DNA of 64,000 nt from Ditylenchus dipsaci (GCA_004194705.1 SADC01001153.1:186001-250000); one strand, 5' to 3'. Shown: positions 48,596 to 60,096, counted from the stretch's first letter. Notes: a model not told the origin generated them from the sequence alone. Numbers and translations: made by a program.

Positions 48596-49035
48596 TACAG
48601 TCGACGCTCTCCATTGCGTCCCCCCCCCCCCCCAAAAGTTCGTTCCCACCTTGGGTCCGACACTTTTTTAGCTCAATTTTTGAAGTTTTTTCTTTCACAA
48701 CTTATTCGTCAGTCTGGTCGGAAATATCGCAAGGATTCCGATTTTGCCGGTCGTTTCTTGGAAACATGATAACTATGTCATTTAGACCCGCAACGCTCTT
48801 CATTGCGTCGCCTTAAATCCCAAAAAGGCGACGCAATGGAGAGCGTTGCGGGTCTAAATGACATAGTTATCATAGTTCTGAGAAACGACCGGCAAAATCG
48901 GAATCCTTGCGATATTTCCGACCAGACTGACGAATAAGTTGTGAAAAAGAACTTCAAAAATTGAGCTAAAAAAAGTGTCGGACCCAAGGTGGGAACGAAC
49001 TTTTTGGGGGGACGCAATGGAGAGCGTCGACTGTA
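48596..49035. mobile_element. Pogo/Tigger-like MITE with CCATTGCGTC variant ends
   Basis: TACAGTCGACGCTCTCCATT ... AATGGAGAGCGTCGACTGTA, TA-bounded. The arms are near-perfect, with the common block AGTTCGTTCCCACCTTGGGT. The right end lies 90 nt upstream of the ATG10 start. Confidence 0.9.
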
Positions 49036-49125
49036 TAAGTATCTTCCACATTAAAATTTAGTAACCATCATTTATTTCTTCAACATTGGTATACTTGTGA
49101 AAATATAGACAGAAAGATCATTGAT

Positions 49126-49903
49126 ATGATTAGTGAGAGTCAATTTGTCAAAGATATCGAGGAATTCTGTGCCTTAGCTTCACGCTTTGAAACGGAAGAT
49201 ACATGGACAGTTAAAAAAGTTGTTTTTACTTTTGAAAATATATATCTGGAAACGTGTTAGGTTTTAGGCCAGGGGTGGTTCAGCTTATCTGGATTGCCAT
49301 TCTTCTGTGGTCAATATTAGCAGTAATGGCACTCAAGCAAAGCGTTCACTTAATATTTGCTATTCTGCCACATACAATGTTCCTGTTATCTGGTTTAACT
49401 TCTACAACACTGGTCATTTTTCAACCCTAAGTCGGACACCTTGTTTTGCTGAGAATTGACTCGAGTGGTCACTTAATTATGCACTATTTTGTTGTTTTGA
49501 AAGAAACAATACCTCATCACAAGGTGCTCGGGCTGGGGCTAAAAAATCCATCCTAATTATATATCAACAATCTCAAACTTTAGACGGAAAATTGCTTCTT
49601 TTCGATGATTTTAAAGGCTTTTTATTGGAAAATGTCCGAAACAGCATGTTAGGAGAAAGGCTACTTGAAGGAATATCGCAAAATGAGCACCCACATTTCG
49701 GAATTTCCTTCTATAATATCCATCCCTGCAAAAACGCTGAATTGATGAAGGAATTAAAGGCCAACAATTATATATTAAGGTAAGTAGCACTTTTTGATAA
49801 ATTTCTCAAATATATTTATTTAAGCTTTCTCTCTACCACCGGCGGCTTCATTGGATTGAATAACTGGCCCTTAGAGATGTTTTTGAATGAAAGCGACAAT
49901 TAA
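49126..49903 (+). CDS. ATG10: Autophagy E2-like enzyme ATG10
   Basis: E2-like enzyme that conjugates ATG12 to ATG5, needed for autophagosome formation. Four exons: 49126-49218, 49268-49412, 49584-49779, 49825-49903, with introns of 49, 171 and 45 nt; about 171 residues. The N-terminal helix (MISESQFVKDIEEFCALASR) is followed by the E2-like sheet (SLNICYSATYNVPVIWFNFY, DGKLLLFDD). The family hallmark is ISQNEHPHFGISFYNIHPCK, where the Cys of HPC corresponds to the catalytic cysteine. The C-terminus is FLSTTGGFIGLNNWPLEMF, matching the usual GLNLP-type end. All exon phases agree and no frameshift is present, unlike the neighbours. The first donor (AAA|GTTGTT) is weak, so the exon 1 boundary is slightly uncertain. 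Human ATG10 is longer (about 220 residues), mainly in the N-terminal half. Confidence 0.9.
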
Positions 49904-49916
49904 AATAACAAACGGC

Positions 49917-49922
49917 AATAAA
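49917..49922 (+). promoter_or_regulatory. Poly(A) signal of ATG10
   Basis: AATAAA starting 14 nt after the TAA stop. Confidence 0.7.
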
Positions 49923-49924
49923 AT

Positions 49925-51500
49925 AATTGTATTATATCCCATGACTATGCTAAACCAATATTATTCAATAAACTTCTCGAAGAAATGGGATCAAAGATTT
50001 AACAACAAAGCATTTTTAGCAACCCATAACAGAGATCATTGATAATTTTAAGTGAATTACATCGACATATAGATTAAGCTCTATCAGTTATTGTTTTCAT
50101 TAAGGTAAGGCTGAGAACTGCCTCTATCCACGCTTTTTTGGTCTGTTTTCTTTTACAGGATAGTATTTCTAAAAATATTTAAAAAGTGTGTTGGCTGGAA
50201 AAATAGCTAAAAAATTAATTTCATTAACAAATTTAGCCTAAACCTTAGAAAGACCGAGATACTTTTTATGATTTTTTTATCGTGATTATAGTATTTTAAC
50301 AAAAATCTGCTTCTAAAATAAAACATTTCTAGAAACCTTTTCATTAGACCTGGAATGAGGACTTGGTCTTCCACGTAGGGTGCTGAATCGAGTGTTTGAT
50401 TCTGAAATTTTCTCTCAAAAATTCGAAATATTTCTAATTTTGAGCGGAAATTTCAAATTACGGATCGAATTTCGAGTGCTCTAAAAACTTCGACTTTGGT
50501 TTGAGCACTCGACTAGAAAATTTTGAGCGCTCGATAACCCTACCTTAAAGGCGATTTTTGAAAAAAAAACACAACACTTCGTTTGGTATTTGTTCGCTAC
50601 TAGCGCCTTTTTCCCTATTAATACACTCTTGTGTGCCGTTTGAAAATTAGTTGAAGAAACAATAAAAGAGACTTCTGATATACAAAAAAGTAATAGCCCG
50701 GATGCATTGAAATACAGGTTTTACGGCGAAGAATTGCGCTACTCGGTTTTACCCCTCCCAATAATTTTTAGGCTTAGCCTTTAGGTTCAGTCCTCAGGCT
50801 TTGGCTTAGGCTTTAGGCATTAGGCTTAGGCTCAGGGCCAAACCATCACTAATTCCGGTTTTTATTTTTAAAAAGTATGCTTTTAGATAGCCCTAAAAAA
50901 TTATTGGGAGGGGTAAAAGCGAGCACCGTCAAATTCTTTGTTGCGTGACAGAATATTTTTAAAAGAAAATGTTGGGCGACATTTTCCCTTTTTTGTTTTT
51001 GTCGGGCGACATTGTCGCTTTTTTTTCGTGGCACTGGTAGCACTCGACATGTTCTTTCTCAAAAAGCTTGACGCACGGAAACTTTAATAACTGGAAAAAT
51101 GAATCTGAAATGAAAATGGAAGACATCTTTCTACAAACTGGATGATAGATTCTGAAAAAAAGGAGACAATGTCGCCCGACAAAAAACAAAACAAAAAAAA
51201 GAAAATGTCGCGCGACATATTTTATTTAAAATGGACATTGTCATGCGACAATTTTTTTTAAAATGGACAATGTGCGGGCTTTAATAACTGGATGGTTTAA
51301 TCGATGGTTTAATAATCCGGGCTCTGATTTTCCCACAGTGCTGAACAAAAACAATTTTTAAATAAAGTACCTTATGAACTGTAAGCTTTTAAGCATACCT
51401 TTCTTGCATCCACGAAATCCAGAAAGGTAAGGGATAAGATGTTGATTATGGTGGCCCTTAATAGTTCATTTGATATTATAGTATTGTTGTTGTTTCTTTG
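49925..51500. other. Convergent intergenic region with a foldback
   Basis: Lies between the 3' ends of ATG10 (plus) and PIGA (minus). It contains GAGTGCTC/GAGCACTC words at 50390-50530 and a foldback at 50692-51322. No gene seen. Confidence 0.45.
50692..51322. repeat. Inverted repeat with GTCGCCCGACA words
   Basis: AATAGCCCGGATG at the left faces AATCCGGGCTCTG at the right. TACCCCTCCCAATAATTTTT (50750) matches AAAAATTATTGGGAGGGGTA (50895). The centre repeats TGTCGGGCGACATT and its complement. Confidence 0.65.
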
Positions 51501-51504
51501 TTAT

Positions 51505-51510
51505 TTTATT
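51505..51510 (-). promoter_or_regulatory. Poly(A) signal of PIGA
   Basis: AATAAA on the minus strand, 2 nt after the TAA codon at 51513-51515. Confidence 0.7.
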
Positions 51511-51512
51511 GA

Positions 51513-54500
51513 TTACCACGCCCAAATTAGTCCGAAGAAAAAGCCGGCTGATATAAAACTGAAAACGAATAGGTTATAAAAGCATTTGATTTCCAATAGA
51601 CTTACTTATTTAGTCGCGTACTAATAGATACAACCGGGCTTTCCATAACTAATTTGTACACAAGATCTGTTCTTTCCTGCATTTTTGAATTTTTTTAAGA
51701 TGCACAAAGTAATTGTTTTCTTACTGCAATATCTGACCAGTGATACATAAGAGATACATCATTGTGTTTTTCTATTGGGTTGACCAGTTGGTTCGTTTCA
51801 CGCCATTTGATTGCTTCCAAGACAGCCCCAGAGATTTCTACAATAAATTTATAGATTAAATTTACAAAAGAAAATGAATACCTGCTGGATTTGGCTCGGC
51901 CAATGTCATGAATTTTTTAGGCAGAACTTCAGGAATACCGCCTACGTTAGTGGAAACAACATGAAGACTAAAGTTCGATATTATTTTAATCAAAGCCGAA
52001 AAATTATTTGAAAAATGTATTTTCTCGGTTTTGATATACTTACCCACAAGATGCCGCTTCTACGATACTCATGCAAAATGCTTCCGTTAAAGATGTGTTA
52101 AGAAATATTTGACCCTGTACCAAGGTTTCTCGCACCTTAAAAACAGCACCACATAACACAAGTATTAGGCAACAGTACATTTCCGAACACAGTAACATTT
52201 TGATACACCAATCTCTTCTCACGGCTGACCTACTCCCGAGACGAATCGTGACAAAAAAAATTGAATTCAGATTCCTGGTGCCGAGAAATCTCTGAATCCA
52301 TCAAAAATTTCTCACTTTAAAGGAGGGTGAAAGCTGTTAAGGAGATAGTCTCTACACGAAAGGGTCATTCCAAGTTTTAGGTTTTTTAAATATGGTTTCG
52401 GAGCCATATTTTGTCGACAATCCGGCGTTGTAGTTCCAGACAATCTTGTTCAAAATTAAAAGTCCGCTTAGCATCAGCAATATCTGAATTCAAAAATTCG
52501 TTCAAAAAATGTCCTAACAAGCGAAATTTAACAAGAGACTAATCAACCTTTTCTCGATGGTTTTTCTCCTTTCCTTTTTCCGTTTTTAGGGCATTTTTCG
52601 AAATATTTCCAAAATTTTGATACTGATGATGCTGATACAACTTTTAATTTTGCACAAGTTTGTCCGACATTGCATCACCAAGTTCTCGACAAAATATGGC
52701 TCTGAAACCAAATTTGAAGAACACAAAACTGGGGTGAATCCTTTCGTGTCGAGACTATCTCCTTAATAGCTTTCACCACTCCTTAACACGAGAATGCCCG
52801 ATCGTAACTTCTGCCTTTTCTAAAAGAACTTTTCACGCTGATTCTCGTGGTGCCAATTTTTTTCAATGAACAATCGAAAAAGTTGAGAAAAGAGCTTTTC
52901 GAAAATTGTCTAAATGACGTGATCCTATGATATGTTGTTCGAAAGCAAGAATAATTTTTCGTAAGACATAGCTATGACTGTGATATACCAAAATGACCGC
53001 TAAAATCTGCTCTTTCATATCAGTGTATATGAGTAGCAACCTGTCTGCAAAAAGCTGGACAACCAGCGTTCAACACAAAAAACCACTATTTTCTTACTTG
53101 TCAAATTTTCACTTAAAGCCGCTCGAGAGCATTTAGCTTTTAAGCAATTTAAACGAAATTTTCATGCATTCCTCTCAACAAGACAAGGCTAAAAAATCTT
53201 AAAATACACATTGCCTTCCAAGTACTGCTTACACGAAAAAGCACGACCACCCTGTCACCTATCAAGGATCCTTATATACCAAAAGGTAGCCCTAACTGAA
53301 CTTGTTACTGATCCGGAAATCAAATTTTTTGTGTGTAAAACTTTTTATAATGTTGCTAGATTTCGGATTTTTCAAAGTGTGATATCTCGCCCTGGACTGC
53401 TCCATAGGGAATTTAGATCAGTAACAAGATCGATTATGGCTATCTTTTGGTATGTAAAGATCCTTGATAGGGGACAGGGTAGTTGTTCTTTTACCGTGCT
53501 AGGTAAGTTTGTGATCACATTTCTATCCACTGTAAATTTCCAAAAATCGATAATGACAATTTTAAGTTTTTTAAAACACACACGGAAAAAATCTCTAGCT
53601 TTTTGGGAAGATTTTAGGGAATTCGGGTGTGAAAATCTGAAATCGTTTGCCAAATTATTCTCAGGAGTGGGCTAGCCTTGGAATAGTAAAGTCTATTCTT
53701 GAATATTTTCAAAAATGTGTGGTAGCCTAACTAGTTAGCGTGATAAACTAACCTTGTTATGCGGTAGGAATCCAAGCATAACTACTCTATTGTGCAACTT
53801 GAATTTTTCAAGCATTTCTTCTAACTGTATTCTCTTAGGACCATCACCACCGATTAAAAAACGAACAGTCGCATGACGGCGACACACTTCTGGGATCACC
53901 TAAATATGCGCAATGCTAAAAGACATTTTTCGCGTCGGTGTATATTTTCTGATACATTTTCAAATAAATATGAATTTTATTCCGAAAACACAAGCAGACA
54001 ACGTTTTTGACTTCCTCTTTGGATTTTGATAAATCCATAAGAGATCCTGAAAGTATGTGATTTTAAATTTTGTCCTTCTGCCCAAAAAATATAGCCAAAA
54101 CAAATAGGCAGACTATTTGAAGCCCATCGCACTCCAAAATTGCTAGCGAAGTGACAACAAAAACAAAACCCTAAAAATATATTCCCTAATATACCCTAAA
54201 AACGTTTCATTGTATTTGCTGCATTTACCTAAAAATAAATTTAATGCGTTACATGAATATTTAGCATTCGGAGGGCCGAGCGGCGGTCAATACCTCGTTG
54301 GACTCAGAATTTCACATAGATCATTTTTCAAAAATATATCTACGGGTGTTTGGACGGGTCAAGTTCCCAAAAAAAAGTTTGAAATAGACAACCATTTCAA
54401 GGAAAGTGAATAATTTTCCGAGAGGCGCATATCACTTTTATGCAGACCACATTCGTCACTATAATATGTCGAAATAATCGTGAGAATGTGTTTCTTTGGA

Positions 54501-55829
54501 ATGAGTGTACTTGAGCTGAAATCTGTTTGCAGAAATTTGGACAAGCAGCGTCCAACACATCTCACCAGGTAAATTTACACTGCAAGCTGCTCGAAAGCAT
54601 GTCATAGCTGTGTATAACGGCTGGCTGATTGATCAGTATTAGTAGAGAAATTCAAGAACAATAATATAGTGCCGACGATCATTCTGACATATTACAGTTA
54701 TAGATGTGATCTGCAAGTGATGTCTTCCCCTCGGGAGATTATTCACTTTTCTCGAAATGGTCGTTCATTTCGAACCGGTTTTTGAGTGAATTGATCCGTC
54801 CAAACACCCGTAGATATATTTTTGTGAAATTATGAGTCCAACGAGGTATTGACCGCTGCTCGGCCTTCCGAGTGTTTAGAATAAGCCCACCTACATCCAA
54901 AAGCAGATCCGCCCCCTTGCGGTAGACCAAACGACAAAGAACCACCACAGTGGTTGGGTTGGTGTAAATAAATGTTTGTCTGGAGTGAAGAGGCATGTTT
55001 TGATGGCATTTGGTATCACAAAAACCTAATAAATTAAAAAAAGCGATGTTGGAGTGGATAGCTGCAGTTATGAAATCTTACCTTATTAGGCATTAATCCT
55101 GCCCGAAGAACAGTGTTTTCTTTACTGTAACGTTGAATTTGAAAAAATAAACGCTTCTCATTGAAATTTGATTTCAACCTTTACTTAAAGGTTGTTCCAG
55201 AAATTACCTTGTATGTGAAACACAGATAATTCTGTCAAGATTTACAAGAGAATATTTATCAACAGCTTGTTGATCAAAATAGCGGAGGCATCTGCAAACC
55301 CGTAGAGGAGTGGTCAGTGAAGACGGTACGTAAACCCATACACCACGCATGTAACAAGGCTTCATGAGCAAGAGCGGAAAAGGACTAAAAATTTGCCATA
55401 GAGCAACAGTCAAATTATTTTTTCTACTTTTTTCAATCTTATTGGCTTATATGAGCTCCTATTACCAAAATCGCTGTATTATGTCATATAAATGTATAAG
55501 TTTGATCAAAGTATAAGATCAATGCATAAACCCGATCACCTCCCTAAGCCGTCCACCTAAGGTAAAATCGACGTTAAAAGAACACTCGGGTCGACACTTG
55601 GGTCGACAATCATCGTGAACAAGCCTTAATTTTCTAACTTTTAGATTAAATGTACTGTCCTAACTATTTAAATAAAATGAAAAAATAACAATAGAGAAAA
55701 AATAACTAACAGAATGTCCATGCACAATTTGTATTTGCTCAATGAGAAATATTTTACGAAACCAGTACTGCGAACCGATTATTGAAGTCAAAGTGGTGTT
55801 GCAAAGCACAATCGTTGGTAATAATATAC
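51513..55829 (-). CDS. PIGA: PIG-A, GlcNAc-PI synthesis catalytic subunit (N-terminal exon(s) not found)
   Basis: GT4-type glycosyltransferase that adds GlcNAc to phosphatidylinositol, the first step of GPI-anchor synthesis, on the cytoplasmic face of the ER. Exons: 55711-55829, 55208-55384, 55082-55124, 54895-55025, 53753-53899, 52044-52135, 51882-51967, 51725-51837, 51606-51676, 51513-51558. Landmarks: [101 protein letters not shown], holding the EX7E motif; [12 protein letters not shown]; and a short hydrophobic C-terminal anchor ([14 protein letters not shown]). One base is missing in 55711-55829, two in 55208-55384 and one in 54895-55025; exon phases fit only with these. The N-terminal VSDFFYPNMGG region should lie upstream of 55829 and was not found. 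A 1.65-kb repeat begins 110 nt upstream. Confidence 0.93.
52325..52780. mobile_element. Foldback element in a PIGA intron
   Basis: GGTGAAAGCTGTTAAGGAGA at the left is mirrored by TCTCCTTAATAGCTTTCACC at the right. CGAAAGGGTCATTCC / GAATCCTTTCGTG lies inside. It is in the intron 52136-53752. Confidence 0.8.
53247..53492. mobile_element. Foldback element in a PIGA intron
   Basis: CCTGTCACCTATCAAGGATC and GATCCTTGATAGGGGACAGG face each other, as do TTGTTACTGATCCGG and its relative near 53418. An open frame running across it (53211-53675) is a by-product. Confidence 0.75.
54263..54879. mobile_element. Foldback element ending 16 nt from a PIGA donor site
   Basis: GCATTCGGAGGGCCGAGCGG at the left and GCTCGGCCTTCCGAGTG at the right, with AATACCTCGTTGGACTC and its complement. 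It sits in the 995-nt intron 53900-54894. Half of the same element is at 10938-11300. Confidence 0.85.
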
Positions 55830-55940
55830 CTGAAGAACAAAGAAGATAAGTGAGAACCTTATACGGGTTGGGAAACAAGTCCTTTTATGACTTCTACTAC
55901 AATTCTTTGTGTATAATTTTAAGAAAATTTGTTTATTTAT

Positions 55941-57589
55941 AATGTCTTGCTCACGTTGTTGGAGTTAGAGTTAGATTTCGGGTTTTGGTTACGTGAACAC
56001 CTCTGATACGAATTCGAACTCTAACTAGACTAGAGAACACTAACCTCGCATTATAGTTAGAGTTCGAGGATGAATTTGAAAGTGTTCATGCATATAACTT
56101 GGATTCCTTGTGGTAAATCCCCCCAAAACGAACCTTTACTAACCTTTAACTGCTCTGGGGTGAGATTATGAGCTTTCTAAGCTATATACATGAATACTAG
56201 GGTGACTGGCGCCTTAACAGACGCCGACTTATAAGAGCAATATGTGAAGAATCATGGTACAGTCAACGCTCTCAATCATGACACTCAAGGAACCGGCCAA
56301 GGTACGGGATTTGATCTTCTTTACCTCAATTTTAAAAGGCTTTTGCCGACTACCACCTGGGTATCACCATCTGGGTACCACCACCTGAGGACCACTTGGG
56401 CACCATTAATGGGGTACCACCTCCTGGGTACCACCAACTGTGTACCGCCACCTGAATACCATCACCTGAGGACCACCACCTGAGTACCCCCACCTGGGTA
56501 CCGCCGTTCTGTCTAATAAGACCTAAAGTGCAATTCCAGCCTCCAAAACACGAAAACCTAGGGTTGAGTCCACCTCACCAAGTGGAGATCCACCTGGATG
56601 GCTTCAACAATTAAAAACTTTTAATTGAAAAACAAATCATTCTATCTGAAGCATAATTGTGTGGAGAATCGGTTTGCTTATGACAAAATTCGTTCTTACT
56701 TACTTAGCCCAATCTAAAAACCTGAGACAGTTACCACCTGTAAGGTGGCTATCCACCTGGATGTACTGGAAAAACAAAGGTTAGTTAAAATAAAAACGAA
56801 CCACCTATTCTGATTTAAAATCGTGTAGACAATTCGGTTTGTTAAGATTAAAAATGCGAATTTACCCACGCGGCCCTTACTGCAGACTCATTTTGGCATA
56901 CAACATTTTGGCGCCGGCTCGCATTGGCGAAGAACCATTTTGGCAAGGAGACATACTACCCCACCTGGGTAACACCAACTGAGTACCACAATCTGAGGAC
57001 CGCCACCTGGGCACCACCAATTAGGTACCACTACCTCGGTGCCACAGCTTGGGCACCACCAATTAGGTTCCACCACTTGGATACCACATCCTGGATACCG
57101 CCACCTTAGGACCACCACCTGTTAACCTCCGATTGGCTACCGATACCACTACTGGTATCACGACCTGGGTTTGATTAACTGAATTACTGAATTCAGTGAT
57201 AAAATAAAAATATTAAAAAAAACGCGCAAATTCAAAATAATTTTATTGTTAATTTTTTCTTTAACGATTTGACCAATTTCAATGCTTAATTTGTCAAATT
57301 CTCAAAAACCGGCTCGAACCACAATGCTCTACGATATCACAATCGAAATAGCACACTCAGCTCTACTGATTGCAAAAAGAATGAGCGTGGCCCATCGACT
57401 CCAGCTCGAGAAAAGTAAAAAAACAGCGTTACTTACCTAGTCCAAATACTATATAAAAGTTTTTAAGTTCGACCTCGAACTCTAACTGATGTACGTAAAC
57501 ACCATCGAGTTAGAGTCAGAATTTGGGTTTTTGAGTACATGAACACCTTTTATCCGAACTCTAACTCTAACAACGTGAACAAGCCATAA
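55941..57589. mobile_element. 1.65-kb CTTGTTCACG composite element
   Basis: Ends GTCTTGCTCACGTTGTTGGA and TAACAACGTGAACAAGCCAT are inverted, with ladders of GAGTTAGAGTT words inside each end. The middle holds GGTGGATATCCACC-type units and two arrays of CACCACCTGGGTACCA (56345-56510, 56960-57170). No gene. Confidence 0.75.
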
Positions 57590-58079
57590 GTCATTTTTGT
57601 AATTTTGCAGAAGTTTACAACAAATATATCTTTCAATATATATCTACACCAATCATGGGAGCTTCTTCGATATGGCTCAACCTCCTCCCCCTACAATTTC
57701 TTTCAAATCATTTTTTGAGTTCAAGTTTTGGTCAAAAATTATTTTACTTAGTTCATAAAAATTGGAAAACTGTTTGTCTGTCGTTTTCAGCGTATAAAAA
57801 TTACTTCAGAGACGTCTCAACAGCATTCGCAAATGATACCGAATTTCTCCATTTAAACCATTGAATGTCTAACTTTTTGAAACATTTCAAGAAAGAAAGA
57901 CATCTTGTTGCACAGCTGAGATTCAGGGCTACGAAAATTGTTACTGGAAGTATTCATAAAATCTCAGCTATGTATAAAAATGTATTTTATTTACTGCGTA
58001 TTCCAAACGCTACAAAAATGTTTCATTCATTCAAAAAATCGGACATTAAAGGGGTGGTCCACATCGACATGCGAATATT

Positions 58080-58300
58080 TTGAACTCTCAAGTTCGATTC
58101 CCAGTAGGTGCACACCCTCTTTTATCTCCTTTGATCTGTAAGTTTGGTGTCAAAATCATTCTCAGGTTCTTGGCTACCCAACAAAATCATCACAGCATGA
58201 TTTCACAACCTCTGGAGCTGATTTATAGGCTAAGACCTGCTAAATTTCCGAAAATCGGTCGTTTTCGGGGTTTTTCCTTGACTGGTTTAATTGATACTAA
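58080..58300 (+). repeat. SINE-like repeat, copy 1
   Basis: Contains CTCAAGTTCGATTCCCAGT (B-box-like) followed by GTGCACACCCTCTTTTATCT and TTTCCTTGACTGGTTTAATT. About 215 nt recurs inverted at 63560-63775 with small changes. Confidence 0.65.
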
Positions 58301-58422
58301 GGTCTGCAGGCGCCTATCGGCGCCTATGCCGTTCGGGAACATTAGTGGTTCAGGCACTATTCCTGTGGTTTGGGGAGATTAGTGGTTTATGTATATTAGT
58401 AGTTCGGGTAGATACAGGGTGT

Positions 58423-58868
58423 GTCAGAATTACGCGCACATTGCTCTTTCTGTATTAATTTTTTATATGTTATCCATTTTCAATTGGATTTATGCTGTCT
58501 GCATGGTATATCTCCTCCTTTTCATGCTTTTCACGTTTAGATCATGGCTAATATCAAGAATCAAGAGCAAGCAAACCGACTTTGTGCGAAGCAGTTCAAA
58601 CTTGGTCTAGAAGAGATGTTCCGAATAATCGACAGTGGGCATTCCTAAAGGTTTCAATTTTTGTCTCAATTTATCCTTTTTTTTTTGTTTCTTATTGTTT
58701 ATTATTGTACGAATAAATATGAATGGGAAGTCTGTGTTATTGATTATTAAAAGCCCCGTAATTCTGGAGATTTCTCGGGTTAGGGTCCCGAAAACGGAAA
58801 TCGACCGGGCAAGGAGCTACCTCGCCAAATTTTTCAAAAAAGTGCGCGTAATTCTGACACACCCTGTA
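58423..58868. mobile_element. Mariner/Tc1-type element, internally decayed
   Basis: TA-bounded, with ends TACAGGGTGTGTCAGAATTA and TAATTCTGACACACCCTGTA. The inside has a short plus-strand open piece (MANIKNQEQANRLCAKQF) just after 58540 that could be the N-terminal remnant of a transposase. There is no catalytic domain. Confidence 0.8.
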
Positions 58869-59643
58869 TATCGTTTGAGTGCATTAATGGTTAGGGCAGA
58901 TCATCCACCCTACCTGTGTAGCTAACTACTCTACCTCGCCTACCCTCACCTATCGTCGCCTATCCTCGCCTACCCTTGCCTATTTAGCCTACTATAACGT
59001 ACACCTGACCTGGTCCCAGGGTGTACGTTATATCAAAGTTATATCGGGTGTCAGTATATAAATGACTATAGAGATTCCACCTGAACACTTAACCATCCTA
59101 TCTGGCTACCTACCCACCCTCACTGACCATTTGCCTACCCTACCGGGCAGAAAGGGCATTGGCAGAAAATTGGGCTTTGAAATTGGCCTCCATCTTAATT
59201 ACAGGCTAAAATCCACCATCACCGATTTGGAGGGCAGATAAATTTTTTTGGAAGCAACTACAATTATACGTGTTTGTGCTTAAAATAAAGCCAAGATGTC
59301 GTACTTGAGGGTTCCGCAAAGATATCGGAAATAAGTTCGGAAAAAAAGTGACAGAAAAGTGGGCTTGAACCATGGTTCGCAAAAACAGCAAATTTGCTGA
59401 AATGCAGCAAAAATATTTGGCGTTGTGTGGTTTTTGAAAACAGCAAAATTGCAGCAAAAATGCAGCAAATATTTGCTGCATTTCAGCAAAATTTTGCTGA
59501 ATTTCTTTGTTCCCTACGTATTACGCATCTTTCATTTTTTTTAACTATTTTTTTTTGCTTTTTTTCTATCTGGTGTCAAAAAATGTATGAACCACCCGTA
59601 TAAAAGCAGTACCTGGGCTACATGCAGCCCGTAAAAGTCACTC

Positions 59644-59884
59644 TTAAAGGGCCTGACCTCTTCCTACTCGGTGGTCCCCCGCCAATTCAAAAATTTTCTC
59701 TCGATCATTGGACTTCTGTACGGATTTTTCCGCCACGTTTCTAACAAAACTAGGCCTGAAAACAAATTTTAGGCTTAGTTTTGTTAGAAACCTAGCGGAA
59801 AAATCCGTACAGAAGTCCAATGATCAAGGGAAAATTTTTGAATTGGCGGGGGACCACCGAGTAGGAAGAGGTCAGGCCCTTTAA
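59644..59884. mobile_element. TTAA-bounded foldback MITE with a readable empty site
   Basis: TTAAAGGGCCTGACCTCTTC ... GAAGAGGTCAGGCCCTTTAA. The inverted copy of this region at about 61318-61335 reads CCTGCCCTTTAAGAGTGAC, the uninterrupted site with a single TTAA. So the element inserted here with TTAA duplication. Confidence 0.92.
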
Positions 59885-59965
59885 AGGGGAGGGAGGGATT
59901 TTCATATAAGCATCGTCTAGGTCACAGGTTCAGATCCCCCTGGATGCAAGCCCTATTTTCACTTT
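59885..59965 (+). repeat. tRNA-like B-box sequence, mirrored at 61250-61325
   Basis: GGTCACAGGTTCAGATCCCC has a B-box-like core followed by CTGGATGCAAGCCC. It is part of the inverted arms of the large repeat. It is not a functional tRNA. Confidence 0.45.
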
Positions 59966-60096
59966 ATTTTTCATATTTTATTTTCAAGTTTGGTATGAAA
60001 ATAATGCTCATACTCATGACTATCCGACAAGACTATGAGCGCATGGTTAAACAACTATAACAGCTGAGTTAAAGGCTGAAGTCTACCTGAATTAGC

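Noticed and set aside
53211..53675. 154-codon plus-strand open frame
   Set aside because: It runs through a palindromic element in a PIGA intron, is antisense to that gene, and mirrors a similar frame on the other strand.
55941..57589. N-terminal PIGA exon in this stretch
   Set aside because: The sequence is accounted for by element ends, GAGTTAGAG ladders and CACCTGGGTACC arrays. No VSDFFYP-like coding was found.
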